Shown one piece after another: positions 1 to 7,695 of a stretch of 64,000 nt of DNA. Positions within the stretch are counted from its first letter, which is position 1; every line of letters starts with the position of its first letter. Position numbers and translations under genes: made by a program. The DNA is taken from contig JAUJOD010000006.1 in assembly GCA_030447865.1 (NCBI GenBank), forward strand, positions 1 through 64,000. The letters run 5' to 3'. The notes under the pieces are model-generated. The model saw only the letters and a list, made by a program, of their open reading frames with translations. It did no database searches and was not told the DNA's origin. This stretch comes from Nocardioidaceae bacterium (GTDB taxonomy: Bacteria; Actinomycetota; Actinomycetes; Propionibacteriales; Nocardioidaceae).

Positions 1-199
1 CCGGGTTGCCCCTGGGCATCGGGGGGGCGGGCCCCTGGGGCCGCGGGTCCCATCACACGCCTTTGCCGGATTTTTTTAGACTAGGGGGATGAGGCGGAAT
101 CAGGGCGGAGAGAGTCACCCGGCGCGGCGCGCATGACAAGTACGTCCTTCGCCGAAGTCCACAAACCGCCGACTGGTTCCGAACGAACGCGCCTTCCTC

Positions 200-228
200 T
201 TGACGGCACGCTGATCGAGCGGTACAAT
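200..228 (+). promoter_or_regulatory. Sigma-70-type promoter of the candidate ncRNA
   Basis: TTGACG at 200-205 and TACAAT at 223-228 are separated by exactly 17 nt, a near-consensus housekeeping promoter and the best one I saw in the window. No convincing ORF follows. The downstream sequence folds into several hairpins and ends in a terminator, so the promoter probably drives a non-coding RNA starting near 235. Confidence 0.7.
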
Positions 229-234
229 CGCGCG

Positions 235-372
235 TAATTAACGCTTTGGCTTGTGGCCACCCTTTCCTCCGGGAAAGATCGCTTCCCCAGCGGAAGCGCC
301 GTGGCCGTGTGTCTGAGCGACCAGACCGCGCCGAATGAGTCGGGGTTCCCGGAGTGGGAACCCCGACTTTCT
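235..372 (+). ncRNA. Candidate structured small RNA (~135 nt), family unknown
   Basis: Between a near-consensus promoter and a strong intrinsic terminator the sequence forms a closed multibranch structure. GGCCAC (255-260) pairs with GTGGCC (301-306) and encloses two hairpins: CTTTCC/GGAAAG (262-267 with 272-277) and CGCTTCC/GGAAGCG (280-286 with 292-298). A single-stranded stretch follows, then the terminator stem. The short overlapping reading frames here are low-complexity and lack ribosome binding sites. It does not show the C-rich loops of actinobacterial 6C RNA. The start point is inferred from the -10 box. Identity and function are unknown. Confidence 0.5.
338..372 (+). terminator. Rho-independent terminator
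   Basis: A perfect 13-bp stem (338-350 with 356-368) and a 5-nt loop are followed by TTTCTTGTTG. This is a textbook intrinsic terminator on the plus strand and gives the 3' end of the candidate ncRNA. Confidence 0.85.
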
Positions 373-687
373 TGTTGTGGGAGGTGCGATGCCGATTCGG
401 GGAACGAACCGCGCGCCCCGCGCGCGTGTGGCCCCCTCACCCCCCGGGGCGGGGGCCCCCCCCGGGGGGGGGGCGCCCGCCCCCGGGGGGGGCCCCCCGC
501 GGGGTGGGGGGGGGCGGCGCCGCGCGACGCCGTATCACCTGGTGGCATAGGCCCTGCCCGGTCGGCCGACGTCTCCCGTGGCGCGAATCATCGGTGGCGG
601 TGGCGACCGATGCCGTTTGGCGGCGCATAAGCCCGAACACATCGCCCACCGGGGTTCTGGCGAGGGTCGAACCCGGCGGGCGGGCAC
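373..687. other. Gene-free stretch with a G/C homopolymer tract
   Basis: No supportable gene. Positions about 426-520 are almost only runs of C and G (runs of up to 10) arranged as imperfect palindromes. The overlapping ORFs translate to Gly/Pro/Arg low-complexity sequence and are not believable. The tract could be real or an assembly artefact near a contig edge. Confidence 0.6.
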
Positions 688-977
688 TCATCGAAGTTCC
701 TCAGCCCATGCGTTGAAGAAGTCCTTGGCGAGCGTGAGGTCGCCTGGGCTCAGTGGGATCTCGTCGTCGGCGAATCGCCCGATCGCGCCCATCATATGCG
801 CAAGTACCTGGGCGTCGAAGCGAACAGGTCGAGGTCCTCGGTGGGGCGCGCGATCAGGCCGGAAGCCAGCAGGCCCGCGCCTCCCGCGACGACGTATCCC
901 TCGGAAGCCTTCAGATCGAAGAAGACACGAGCGACGTCGACGTGAAGCTCGGTGAGGAAGTCTCGTTTGCCCATCAC
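688..977 (-). pseudogene. AbiEii-type nucleotidyltransferase toxin, central deletion and frame change
   Basis: Two pieces of one protein are visible on the minus strand. The N-terminal piece (977 to about 826) carries the nucleotidyltransferase-fold signature VAGGAGLLASGL followed by PTEDLDLF. The C-terminal piece (about 829 to 688) reads VLAHMMGAIGRFADDEIPL and ends AEELR in another frame. In this kind of protein the two parts are normally separated by roughly 100 residues, so the middle of the catalytic domain is missing and the join is out of frame. It lies directly downstream of an XRE regulator, overlapping its end by about 4 nt, which is the usual antitoxin-toxin arrangement. The product should be inactive. 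Family assignment is from motif recognition only. Confidence 0.65.
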
Positions 978-1495
978 GCAACTTGCTCGTCAACCGCACC
1001 AGGGATCACACTTGCCCAAGCGGACCGGATCGCGGGCGGCAACACCAGCTCGACCCACAGGTCGACCAGCAGCGCCCCGTCGACGTAGGTGGGGACGTCG
1101 TCGGGGCCGCCCTCTCGCAGGACTATCTCGTACACCCGTGCCCGCTGCCTGCGGTCACGCAGGTCGTAGCGCCGGCCACGGTCCGACCAGTTCAGGTGGA
1201 GTGGCAGTTCGACCACGGCGAAGGCCTGCTCGAGCGGCAAGCGCGGAAGGTTGCTGGGCACTTGGATCGGTCGACCTCGCTCGACGGCGACCTCCCGGAA
1301 CTCGATCCTGGGTGTGATGGTCAGGTCGAACCCAGCCTTGGCCACGATGCGGGCGGCCGTGTCGAGCGTGGGTGACTTCCGGCCGTGCTCGTACGCCGAC
1401 AAGGTGGGTCGCGAGGTCGCGGCGCGCTCGGCGAGGGCAGCCTGAGACAGGCCCGCTTCCTGACGGGCCTGCTCCAGAATGTTCCGAGCGGACAT
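974..1495 (-). CDS. XRE-family HTH regulator, antitoxin of a decayed AbiEii-like module
   Basis: 173 aa. The N-terminus (residues about 3-55) is a classic XRE helix-turn-helix (LSQAALAERAATSRPTLSAYEHGRKSP). The rest resembles the domain that accompanies XRE antitoxins paired with nucleotidyltransferase toxins. I chose the ATG at 1495 because a -10-like TACGAT sits 6 nt upstream, which suggests a leaderless mRNA, and because the HTH starts right after it. The longer frame upstream runs into an IS3 remnant. A 16-bp palindrome at 1505-1520 is a probable autoregulatory operator. The partner gene downstream is broken, so this is probably an orphan antitoxin/repressor. Confidence 0.75.
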   Translation of the reverse strand: MSARNILEQARQEAGLSQAALAERAATSRPTLSAYEHGRKSPTLDTAARIVAKAGFDLTITPRIEFREVAVERGRPIQVPSNLPRLPLEQAFAVVELPLHLNWSDRGRRYDLRDRRQRARVYEIVLREGGPDDVPTYVDGALLVDLWVELVLPPAIRSAWASVIPGAVDEQVA

Positions 1496-1501
1496 GGGCC
1501 C

Positions 1502-1520
1502 ATCGTATCCGAACGGATAC
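1502..1520 (-). promoter_or_regulatory. Palindromic operator and -10 of the XRE gene
   Basis: GTATCCG-AA-CGGATAC (1505-1520) is a perfect inverted repeat that overlaps a minus-strand TACGAT -10 hexamer (1502-1507) lying 6 nt from the ATG. This is the geometry of an autorepressed leaderless antitoxin promoter. Operator function is inferred. Confidence 0.6.
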
Positions 1521-1529
1521 TTCTGCGTG

Positions 1530-1795
1530 ACGGGTCTCGGGGAACCATGCAAACTACAGGCGGCCGTGAACGCCACCGCGACCGCTCGGTCAATCGCGTC
1601 GCGGCCACGGTCCCGAGAAGTGTGTAACCCGCTCGTCGCTCCCGGCCCCTGGGCACGGCCCAGCCATTTGTAGAACCACGCCAGGCTCAATCCCAGCAGG
1701 GCGCAGACGACAGTGTGTGGCACCCGGTAGTTGGTCCCCTGGTCGGTCGATGAAGCGTGCCACGCTCACTTCGTCGCCTCCTTGACCCATCATCG
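1530..1795 (-). mobile_element. IS3-family transposase (OrfB) remnant
   Basis: The minus strand encodes pieces of an IS3-type OrfB N-terminus: VARFIDRPGDQ (upstream part) and, one frame over, VPHTVVCALLGLSLAWFYKW followed by a stretch like RDAIDRAVAVAF. The WFYKW block is typical of IS3-group transposases. The frame changes near 1725 and everything downstream of about 1530 is replaced by the XRE locus. It is a dead fragment marking an old insertion boundary. Confidence 0.6.
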
Positions 1796-1949
1796 GAAAC
1801 GGATGACCGAGCCCATACGGTTCGTCAGTGAGGTGCCGACTCAAGGGCCTTTCAAGAGTCTTACGCCTCCTACTGGGTCGTTCCGTCCGTGCTCCGTCTG
1901 TCCTAGAGTGCCGAGCAGGCACCTCGTCCGCAGGGAAAGGAACTGTCCG

Positions 1950-2477
1950 ATGGCAACAGCGCTCGGACGGGTCACGGATTCGGCAGATGTCGGCGACTCG
2001 CGAGCGTCACGCGGGCTCCTGGCCATCCTTCGCATCGGCGTCGCCCTCCTCTGGATAGAGAACGCCGGTTGGAAGAAGCCACCCGACTTCGCGTCGCTGC
2101 AGAAGTTCACGACGTACGCCGTGGACTATCCGGTATTCCCCCCGTTCACCTGGCTCATAGAGAATCTCGTGCTTCCCAACTTCACGATCTTCGGCTGGAT
2201 GACGTTGCTGGTGGAGGCATCCCTCGGTGCGTTCCTGCTGATCGGGCTGGCCACCCGTTTGTGGGCGCTGGTCGGGCTCGGGCAGTCGCTTGCCATCACT
2301 TTGTCGGTGATGAACGCCCCCAACGAATGGGAGTGGTCGTTCTACCTGATGATCCTCGCCCATCTTGCGTTGTTCGCCACTGCGGCCGGACGCAGCTTCG
2401 GGCTCGACGGGGTGCTGCGTCCGTTGTGGCAGGCTTCGTCAGGCCGGCTGTCTCCGCTGCTGATGAGGCTGTCGTGA
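1950..2477 (+). CDS. DoxX-family membrane protein
   Basis: 175 aa, integral membrane. After a polar N-terminus (about 22 residues) come hydrophobic segments typical of DoxX/MauE-like proteins: RGLLAILRIGVALLWIENAG, then FTIFGWMTLLVEASLGAFLLIGL, then a third and a fourth helix near FYLMILAHLALFATA. DoxX proteins are four-helix proteins linked to redox or quinone-linked functions. The ATG at 1950 follows GGGAAAGG at 1934-1941; an upstream in-frame start would add a non-conserved extension. First gene of a six-gene operon: its stop overlaps the GTG of the next gene. Role in the operon may be electron transfer at the membrane, which is inference. Confidence 0.8.
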   Translation: MATALGRVTDSADVGDSRASRGLLAILRIGVALLWIENAGWKKPPDFASLQKFTTYAVDYPVFPPFTWLIENLVLPNFTIFGWMTLLVEASLGAFLLIGLATRLWALVGLGQSLAITLSVMNAPNEWEWSFYLMILAHLALFATAAGRSFGLDGVLRPLWQASSGRLSPLLMRLS

Positions 2478-2848
2478 GCATCTCGCGCAATGACCGGCTC
2501 GGCCGGGCCGCACTGGCTCTAGGAGTCGCGGGGGTCATCAGTCCCGTCTTCGCGTTGAGCACGAGCTCCAACAACGACTTCGTCCTGGTGCAGAATGCCG
2601 GGCTTGCCGTGCTCCCGGTGCTGGGCGTTGTAGCGGTGCTTGGTGTCACGTTGGCTCGGGGCCTGCTTGTAATCTTGGCCGGCGCAGGCTTCGCGGGGGC
2701 CGCGTTGTTGCAGTTGGTCCAGTTCGGTCGCGCCACGAACTGGCTGGACGGCAACGGCTCCACGTTCTCCCTCCTGATGGCCCTCGGGATCGGGCTTCTC
2801 ACGGTTGGTCTGACCTCGCTGATCCCGCTATCCGACAAAGCAGCGTGA
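2474..2848 (+). CDS. Small multi-pass membrane protein, unknown function
   Basis: 124 aa, starting at GTG 2474 inside the stop of the DoxX gene (GTGA overlap), so it is translationally coupled. About four hydrophobic segments are visible: AALALGVAGVISPVFAL, GLAVLPVLGVVAVLGVTLA, LLVILAGAGFAGAALLQLV and SLLMALGIGLLTVGLTSLI. The loop between helices three and four (GRATNWLDGNGS) is polar. No family recognised. Its place between DoxX and a flavoprotein suggests a membrane partner of DoxX. Confidence 0.75.
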   Translation: MSISRNDRLGRAALALGVAGVISPVFALSTSSNNDFVLVQNAGLAVLPVLGVVAVLGVTLARGLLVILAGAGFAGAALLQLVQFGRATNWLDGNGSTFSLLMALGIGLLTVGLTSLIPLSDKAA

Positions 2849-2863
2849 CCCGAGAGGAACCTC

Positions 2864-3982
2864 GTGCTGGACCTGACCAGTCGCCTTGACCCGGTGCTTT
2901 CCGTAGCACGCAAATCTGCCCACGAGGTCGACTCTGCAGCCACCTTCCCGGCGGATGCCGTCGCCGCCCTGCGTGAGTCAGGTCTCCTCGGCGTGACGCT
3001 TCCGGAGGAGGTCGGGGGGCTTGGCGGTGGGCCGGCCGAGCTGGTCGAAGTCGTGACCGCCGTGGCTGGCGCTTGTGGCTCGACCGCCATGATCTACCTG
3101 ATGCATGTCAGCGCGGCGATGACGGTCGCAGCGGCGCCGCCATCTGACTTCCCGGATATGCTGGCCGCGCTGGCGTCCGGGCGTAACCTCGCCACGCTGG
3201 CGTTCTCGGAGGCCGGTTCCCGCTCTCACTTCTGGGCGCCGATATCCCAGGCCCAGCACAGCGGTTCGGACGTGCGCGTCGACGCTCGCAAGAGCTTCGT
3301 GACATCGGCTGGGTACGCCGACCTCTACGTGACCTCCACAGGCACCGCCGACGCAGACGGCGTCGACCTCTACGCCTTTCCCTCGGAGACGCCTGGCATC
3401 ACTGTCGTCGGCCAGTGGCACGGACTCGGGTTGCGCGGCAACGCCTCCAGCCCGATGACCTTCGAGGTAGAGGCCGCCTCAACCTACCGGGTCGGTCCGG
3501 CCGGCGGCGGTTTCGACATCCTGCTGGGAACCGTGATGCCGTGGTTCAACCTCGGCAACGCGGCAGTGTCGGTCGGCCTCAGCCAGGCGGCCACGGAAGC
3601 CGCGGTGAGGCATACCAGTGCCGCACAGCTGGAGCATCTCGCCCAACGCCTGTCTGCACTTCCCACGATCCGCGCGCAGCTGGCCAAGATGTCGATCGAA
3701 CTTGCGTCGACCCGGGCGTACGTCGACCAGGCTGCTGGGCGGATCGCCGAGCCCGTCGACGACACCGTGCTGCACGTGCTTGGCGTCAAAGCCGCAGCCA
3801 ACGATGCCGCACTCCGCATCACCGACACAGCGATGCGGGTATGCGGCGGCGCGGCATTCTCCGAGCATCTGCAGATCGACCGGTACTTCCGGGACGCCAG
3901 AGCCGGCCACGTCATGGCACCCACCGCCGACGTCCTCTACGACTTCTACGGCAAGGCCATCACCGGCCAGGCTCTTTTCTGA
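2864..3982 (+). CDS. Acyl-CoA dehydrogenase-family flavoprotein
   Basis: 372 aa, full length for the family. The N-terminal helical domain contains ALRESGLLGVTLPEEVGG (residues about 35-52), the hallmark of the acyl-CoA dehydrogenase N-domain. The middle beta domain has LATLAFSEAGSRSHFW, where many members have TEP. The C-terminal helical domain ends with RVCGGAAFSEHLQIDRYFRD and APTADVLYDFYG, matching the family's cofactor/oligomer region. GTG start 2864 with GAGAGG upstream. Members also include monooxygenases of the DszC/SfnB type, so the substrate need not be an acyl-CoA. The neighbours (substrate-binding-fold protein, radical SAM) argue for a specialised pathway rather than beta-oxidation. 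Confidence 0.85.
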   Translation: MLDLTSRLDPVLSVARKSAHEVDSAATFPADAVAALRESGLLGVTLPEEVGGLGGGPAELVEVVTAVAGACGSTAMIYLMHVSAAMTVAAAPPSDFPDMLAALASGRNLATLAFSEAGSRSHFWAPISQAQHSGSDVRVDARKSFVTSAGYADLYVTSTGTADADGVDLYAFPSETPGITVVGQWHGLGLRGNASSPMTFEVEAASTYRVGPAGGGFDILLGTVMPWFNLGNAAVSVGLSQAATEAAVRHTSAAQLEHLAQRLSALPTIRAQLAKMSIELASTRAYVDQAAGRIAEPVDDTVLHVLGVKAAANDAALRITDTAMRVCGGAAFSEHLQIDRYFRDARAGHVMAPTADVLYDFYGKAITGQALF

Positions 3983-4001
3983 GCACCAGGAGAGGATTCA
4001 C

Positions 4002-4814
4002 GTGAGCGAACCGCTGCTGGTGGGTGCCGTCGCGTACACCCCGAACGTCGTTCCCATCTGGGAAGGGATGCGCGACTACTTCGCAGACACAGACGCGCCG
4101 ATTGACTTCATCTTGTACTCCAACTACGGACGCCAGGTTGATGCCCTCCTCGCCGGCAGCATCGACCTCGCCTGGAACACGAACTTGGCCTGGGTCCGAA
4201 CCGTGGGCCAGACCCAGGGAGCCTGCCGCGCCCTGGCCATGCGTGACACCGACACGGTCTTCCAGACAGTTCTGGTCGCACGCGCCGGAAGCAACCTCGA
4301 CGGCATCGAGAGCCTGCGCGGCAAGCGGTTGGCGCTGGGTTCACGAGACTCCGCACAGGCCGCCATACTGCCGGTGCACTACCTGCAACAAGCTGGCCTG
4401 AACGGCGACTCGGTGGAGCTCATTCGGATCGACAGCGACGTGGGCAAGCACGGCGACACCGGCCGAAGCGAGCTGGACGCCCTCCGGGCCGTCCTCGCAG
4501 AACGCGCCGACGCCGCGGCCATCGGCATCAACACCTGGGAGGCGATGGGTCGCGAGGACCTGATGCCTGGTGCGTTCGAGGCGTTCTGGACATCACCGAC
4601 GTACAGCCACTGCAACTTCACGGCACTCCCCAGTCTCGGCGCGGATCGAGCCGGTCCCTGGGTCGAGGCCCTGTTTGCCATGGACTGGGAGAACCCTCGG
4701 CATCGGGAGATTCTCGAGATGGAAGGACTGCGCAAATGGGTCCCTCCGGAACTGGACGGTTACGCCTCTTTGTTCGAGGCGGTTGAGACCCAAGGGATCT
4801 CCTTTCAATGGTGA
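4002..4814 (+). CDS. PhnD/MqnA-fold (periplasmic-binding-like) protein without signal peptide
   Basis: 270 aa. The fold is that of PhnD/SsuA-type binding proteins: a first strand VGAVAYTPNVVPIWEGM, then ALLAGSIDLAWNTNLAWV, then a hinge with SLRGKRLALGSRDSAQAAILP and ADAAAIGINTWEAM. There is no signal peptide or lipobox: the protein starts VSEPLLVGAV directly. No ABC permease or ATPase gene is nearby. This resembles MqnA/MqnD of the futalosine pathway, cytoplasmic enzymes built on the binding-protein fold that also work with radical SAM partners. GTG start 4002 with GGAGAGG upstream. Overlaps the radical SAM gene by 7 nt. An enzymatic role is inference; a cytoplasmic ligand sensor is the alternative. 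Confidence 0.7.
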   Translation: MSEPLLVGAVAYTPNVVPIWEGMRDYFADTDAPIDFILYSNYGRQVDALLAGSIDLAWNTNLAWVRTVGQTQGACRALAMRDTDTVFQTVLVARAGSNLDGIESLRGKRLALGSRDSAQAAILPVHYLQQAGLNGDSVELIRIDSDVGKHGDTGRSELDALRAVLAERADAAAIGINTWEAMGREDLMPGAFEAFWTSPTYSHCNFTALPSLGADRAGPWVEALFAMDWENPRHREILEMEGLRKWVPPELDGYASLFEAVETQGISFQW

Positions 4815-5842
4815 ACGACGCGAGCGTCCTCCAGGCGAAGGTGAATCCCCGGCTGCTGCTCGACTTGATCGAGCGGGTCGGCGCCGCGGCGCGGTATGGC
4901 GTGGTTCAGGTGCCGCTGGGCGACGCAGACCACGGTCAGCAGGAAGAGGTCGTTGCCGCCTGGTGCGAACGCACCGGCAATGAGCTCGTCGAGGTCAGCG
5001 GCGGCGTCGCCAAGATACGCCGAGGAAGGAGCGCCGACCCGTTCGACGGACTCCTGCCGGACCAGATCCCGGGCACCCGCCTGTGGATGTACACGAACTT
5101 CGACTGCAACCTTGCGTGCGACTACTGCTGCGTGCGGTCTTCCCCCCAGACCGCCAGGGCAGCCCTGGGCATCGACCGGGTACGCCGGCTGGCCGCGGAG
5201 GCGGTCGACGCGGGCGTGTCGGAGCTGATCCTCACCGGCGGGGAACCCTTCCTGCTGCCAGACATCGACGCCCTGGTCGCAGCCTGCACCGCCGTCCTCC
5301 CGACAACGTTGCTGACCAACGGAATGCTGCTTCGGGGGCGGCGGCTTGATGCGCTGCGCCGCATGGACCGCAGCCGACTCACCCTGCAGATCAGCCTCGA
5401 CTCCCCCACCAGTGAGATCCATGACGCACACCGCGGAATTGGGTCCTGGGACCGCGCGATGACCGGTATCAAGATCGCCAGAGAAGAAGGGTTCAGGGTC
5501 AAGGTGGCGGCGACGCTGCCCTACGAGCAGACGCACGCGGTCGAACCGTTCCACCAGTTCCTCGGAGGCTTGGGCATCGACCGCGAGGACCGGGTGATCC
5601 GCGCCCTGGCTCATCGCGGAGTAGCCGAGCAAGGCATCGAGCTCACCCTCGAGACACTGATCCCGGAGGTCACGGTCACAGACACTGGCGTCTACTGGCA
5701 CCCTGTCAGTGCCGAACACGCTGACCAGCTGGTGACCCGCGACATCTTTCCTCTCCACGCCGCCATCACCCAGGTGCGCCACCGGTTCGCCGAACACCGC
5801 GCCCACGCTGTCGCAGCCGCCCAATGGTTCCCCTGCGCCTGA
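4808..5842 (+). CDS. Radical SAM protein with TusA-like N-terminal region
   Basis: 344 aa. The [4Fe-4S] motif is C100-x3-C104-x2-C107 (FDCNLACDYC), followed by GGEP at residues 144-147 that contacts SAM. A later strand TLQISLDS fits the TIM-barrel. There is no Cys-rich SPASM tail, so only one cluster is predicted. Residues about 10-72 precede the barrel and resemble the TusA/SirA sulfur-carrier fold, especially AWCERTGNELVEV and the basic end KIRRGR, but the TusA CPxP motif is absent. The ATG at 4808 overlaps the previous stop (ATGGTGA). Substrate unknown; the pairing with a signal-less binding-fold protein recalls futalosine-type chemistry. Confidence 0.8.
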   Translation: MVNDASVLQAKVNPRLLLDLIERVGAAARYGVVQVPLGDADHGQQEEVVAAWCERTGNELVEVSGGVAKIRRGRSADPFDGLLPDQIPGTRLWMYTNFDCNLACDYCCVRSSPQTARAALGIDRVRRLAAEAVDAGVSELILTGGEPFLLPDIDALVAACTAVLPTTLLTNGMLLRGRRLDALRRMDRSRLTLQISLDSPTSEIHDAHRGIGSWDRAMTGIKIAREEGFRVKVAATLPYEQTHAVEPFHQFLGGLGIDREDRVIRALAHRGVAEQGIELTLETLIPEVTVTDTGVYWHPVSAEHADQLVTRDIFPLHAAITQVRHRFAEHRAHAVAAAQWFPCA

Positions 5843-5871
5843 GTCAACTTCGAGCGACCGATGGAGTTTTG

Positions 5872-6450
5872 ATGCGGACGGTGTTGGAGAGACCTCGCTC
5901 GGTGAGCGCCGCCGCCAGCGCCCGCCGGTACCGTCCGTGGCAAGCCGCCGCCGTGGTCGGAGCGTCCTTCGCGGCAAACGGTCTCGCCGCCCGACGACGC
6001 CCGGCCCCAGCCCTGCCCAACCCACCGGGCACCCCACCTGACTGGGTGTTCCTACTCACCTGGCCCCTGTTAAAGGGCGCCGCCGCCAGCGCCGACCTCC
6101 GCATCGCCAACTCCCCGCCCTCCCGGCAACGCAGCATGCTGGTAGGCCAACGCGCAGTTGAGTGGCTCGCTTTCGCATCCTTCACCGCCGTTGGTCCGGG
6201 CACAGGTAGACCCCTGCTCGTGCTCGCTTCCACCGCTACCCAGACCGCCCTCACCACCGCGAGCGTTCGGCGGGCCTGGGCACAGGACCGACCGACCGCG
6301 CTGCTGCTCACGCCGCAGCTGCTCTGGTTGGGCTACGCCAGCGCCTTGACCGTCTACGGCGTGCTCAACGTCGCCCGATCCACCAAACCGCGGCCCCGCG
6401 CGGGCAAGTGGCGAGTGAGCCGGGACTCGTTCCGCGCCGTGAACGCCTGA
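5872..6450 (+). CDS. TspO/MBR-like membrane protein
   Basis: 192 aa. After an Arg-rich N-terminus and one hydrophobic segment comes NPPGTPPDWVFLLTWPLL, like the Pro/Trp-rich first loop and helix of TspO/MBR proteins. The C-terminal LLLTPQLLWLGYASALTVYGVLNV matches the family's last helices (LLWxxxAxxLN). TspO proteins bind tetrapyrroles and isoprenoid-type ligands. It starts 29 nt after the radical SAM gene and is probably the last gene of the operon. The Shine-Dalgarno is weak (ATGGAG). The match is to a divergent family member and was made by eye. Confidence 0.6.
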   Translation: MRTVLERPRSVSAAASARRYRPWQAAAVVGASFAANGLAARRRPAPALPNPPGTPPDWVFLLTWPLLKGAAASADLRIANSPPSRQRSMLVGQRAVEWLAFASFTAVGPGTGRPLLVLASTATQTALTTASVRRAWAQDRPTALLLTPQLLWLGYASALTVYGVLNVARSTKPRPRAGKWRVSRDSFRAVNA

Positions 6451-6692
6451 GGGGCTGCTGACGACCGACCCGGGCAGCCGCGGGCGACGGACAGCACGGC
6501 ATGGACGGCGGCTCAGCCGAGTCGGGGCGACTCCCTGACCGACACCGGGGTGCCGAGGCCGTCCATCACCCCTTCTTCGACCTCGTCCTGGACAGGTACG
6601 CAAGACCCAGCTCGGTCGGCTCCTCGACCAGTGACCGCAGCTCATGGCCCGCGGCCGTGACGGGCCTGTGCGGTTCGGGCAGACTGGGCCTG

Positions 6693-7679
6693 GTGGTTGA
6701 CCGATCCCTCCTGACGGCTGCGTTCCTGGTGGTGGCGATGGTCGTACTGTCCTCGTGCAGCGACGAGTCCGGTGACCTGGGTGCCGCCGAGCCGGCGGCT
6801 GCGCCCGAGACGAGCCGTGCTCCGGCGGGCAGGGTCGAGGAGGTGGCTCCCCTCGTCCAGGGCATCGCCTTTGACACCGAGACGAACCTACTCGCCGTCG
6901 CCGCTCGTGAGCCGTACCGGCTGCTGCTGCTCGACCCGAACACACTCGACGTACGCCGCTCGGTTGAGCTGCCGGGGAAGGCACGCCACCTCCAGATCGC
7001 GGGGGATCGGGTGCTGGTGCCCACCGAGACCGCCGACACGCTGGTCCAGGTATCGCTGCCTGACGGGGCGGTCCCGTTCTCGACCGAGGTCCCCCGTTAC
7101 CCGCATGACGCCGCCGGTGCCGGCGGCGGTGACGTGGTCGTGGCGAACGAGTTCGCCGGGTCGATCTCGCTGGTGCGTGACGGGACCGTGGTGGCGAGCG
7201 TGGACGATCTCGAGCAGCCGGGCGGCGTGCTCGTCGACGGCGACATCGTCGCGGTGGTCGATGTCGGCGCCTTCACGCTGAGCACGTACGACCTGGATTC
7301 ATTCGAGCGCACCGCTCGGGCCGATGCCGGTCGCGGACCGACGCACGCGGTCCTGCTCGGCGGCGGTCGGGTCGCGGTTGCCGACACCCGGGGTGATCAG
7401 ATCCTGGTCTACACGCTCGACCCGCTAGAGCAAGTCGGACGGCTCCGCCTAGACGGAACTCCCTATGGCGTCGCGAGCGACCCCATTACCAACACCGTTT
7501 GGGTGACGCTGACCGCGCGGAACGAGGTGGTCGGCCTCGACATCAGTGTGGACACGCCCGAGGTGATCGCCCGCTATCCGACGGTACGTCAGCCCGACAC
7601 CGTGGCCGTCGCTCCGGGGAGCAGGACGCTCTGGGTCACCGGGACCGTGGACGGTGTCGTCCAGCGCATCACCCGTTGA
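6693..7679 (+). CDS. Secreted beta-propeller (YVTN/YncE-like) lipoprotein
   Basis: 328 aa from GTG 6693. The N-terminus VDRSLLTAAFLVVAMVVLSSC is a lipoprotein signal peptide with lipobox LSSC. I chose this start because the signal peptide then begins at once; the longer frame from 6501 would bury it. The mature part is a run of about 40-residue repeats with the propeller pattern (VQGIAFDTETNLLAVAAREP, RGPTHAVLLGGGRVAVADTRG, PYGVASDPITNTVWVTLTAR, QPDTVAVAPGSRTLWVTGTVDG), predicting a six- to seven-bladed propeller outside the membrane. Binding partner unknown. It may belong with the preceding operon or stand alone; a 240-bp gap separates them. Confidence 0.75.
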   Translation: MVDRSLLTAAFLVVAMVVLSSCSDESGDLGAAEPAAAPETSRAPAGRVEEVAPLVQGIAFDTETNLLAVAAREPYRLLLLDPNTLDVRRSVELPGKARHLQIAGDRVLVPTETADTLVQVSLPDGAVPFSTEVPRYPHDAAGAGGGDVVVANEFAGSISLVRDGTVVASVDDLEQPGGVLVDGDIVAVVDVGAFTLSTYDLDSFERTARADAGRGPTHAVLLGGGRVAVADTRGDQILVYTLDPLEQVGRLRLDGTPYGVASDPITNTVWVTLTARNEVVGLDISVDTPEVIARYPTVRQPDTVAVAPGSRTLWVTGTVDGVVQRITR

Positions 7680-7695
7680 CTGCGTTTTCAACTTG

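Noticed and set aside
235-372. 6C RNA or another named actinobacterial RNA
   Set aside because: The hairpin loops lack the six-C runs of 6C RNA, and no tRNA, tmRNA or 5S features are present.
253-716. Several overlapping ORFs of 70-125 aa
   Set aside because: Gly/Pro/Arg low-complexity translations of a G/C tract, with no ribosome sites and no family resemblance.
4805-6037. 410-aa minus-strand ORF
   Set aside because: Antisense to the radical SAM and TspO-like genes, which carry clear motifs.
1950-7679. Mycofactocin or another RiPP maturation cluster
   Set aside because: No precursor peptide, no RRE/PqqD-like gene and no SPASM Cys in the radical SAM protein.
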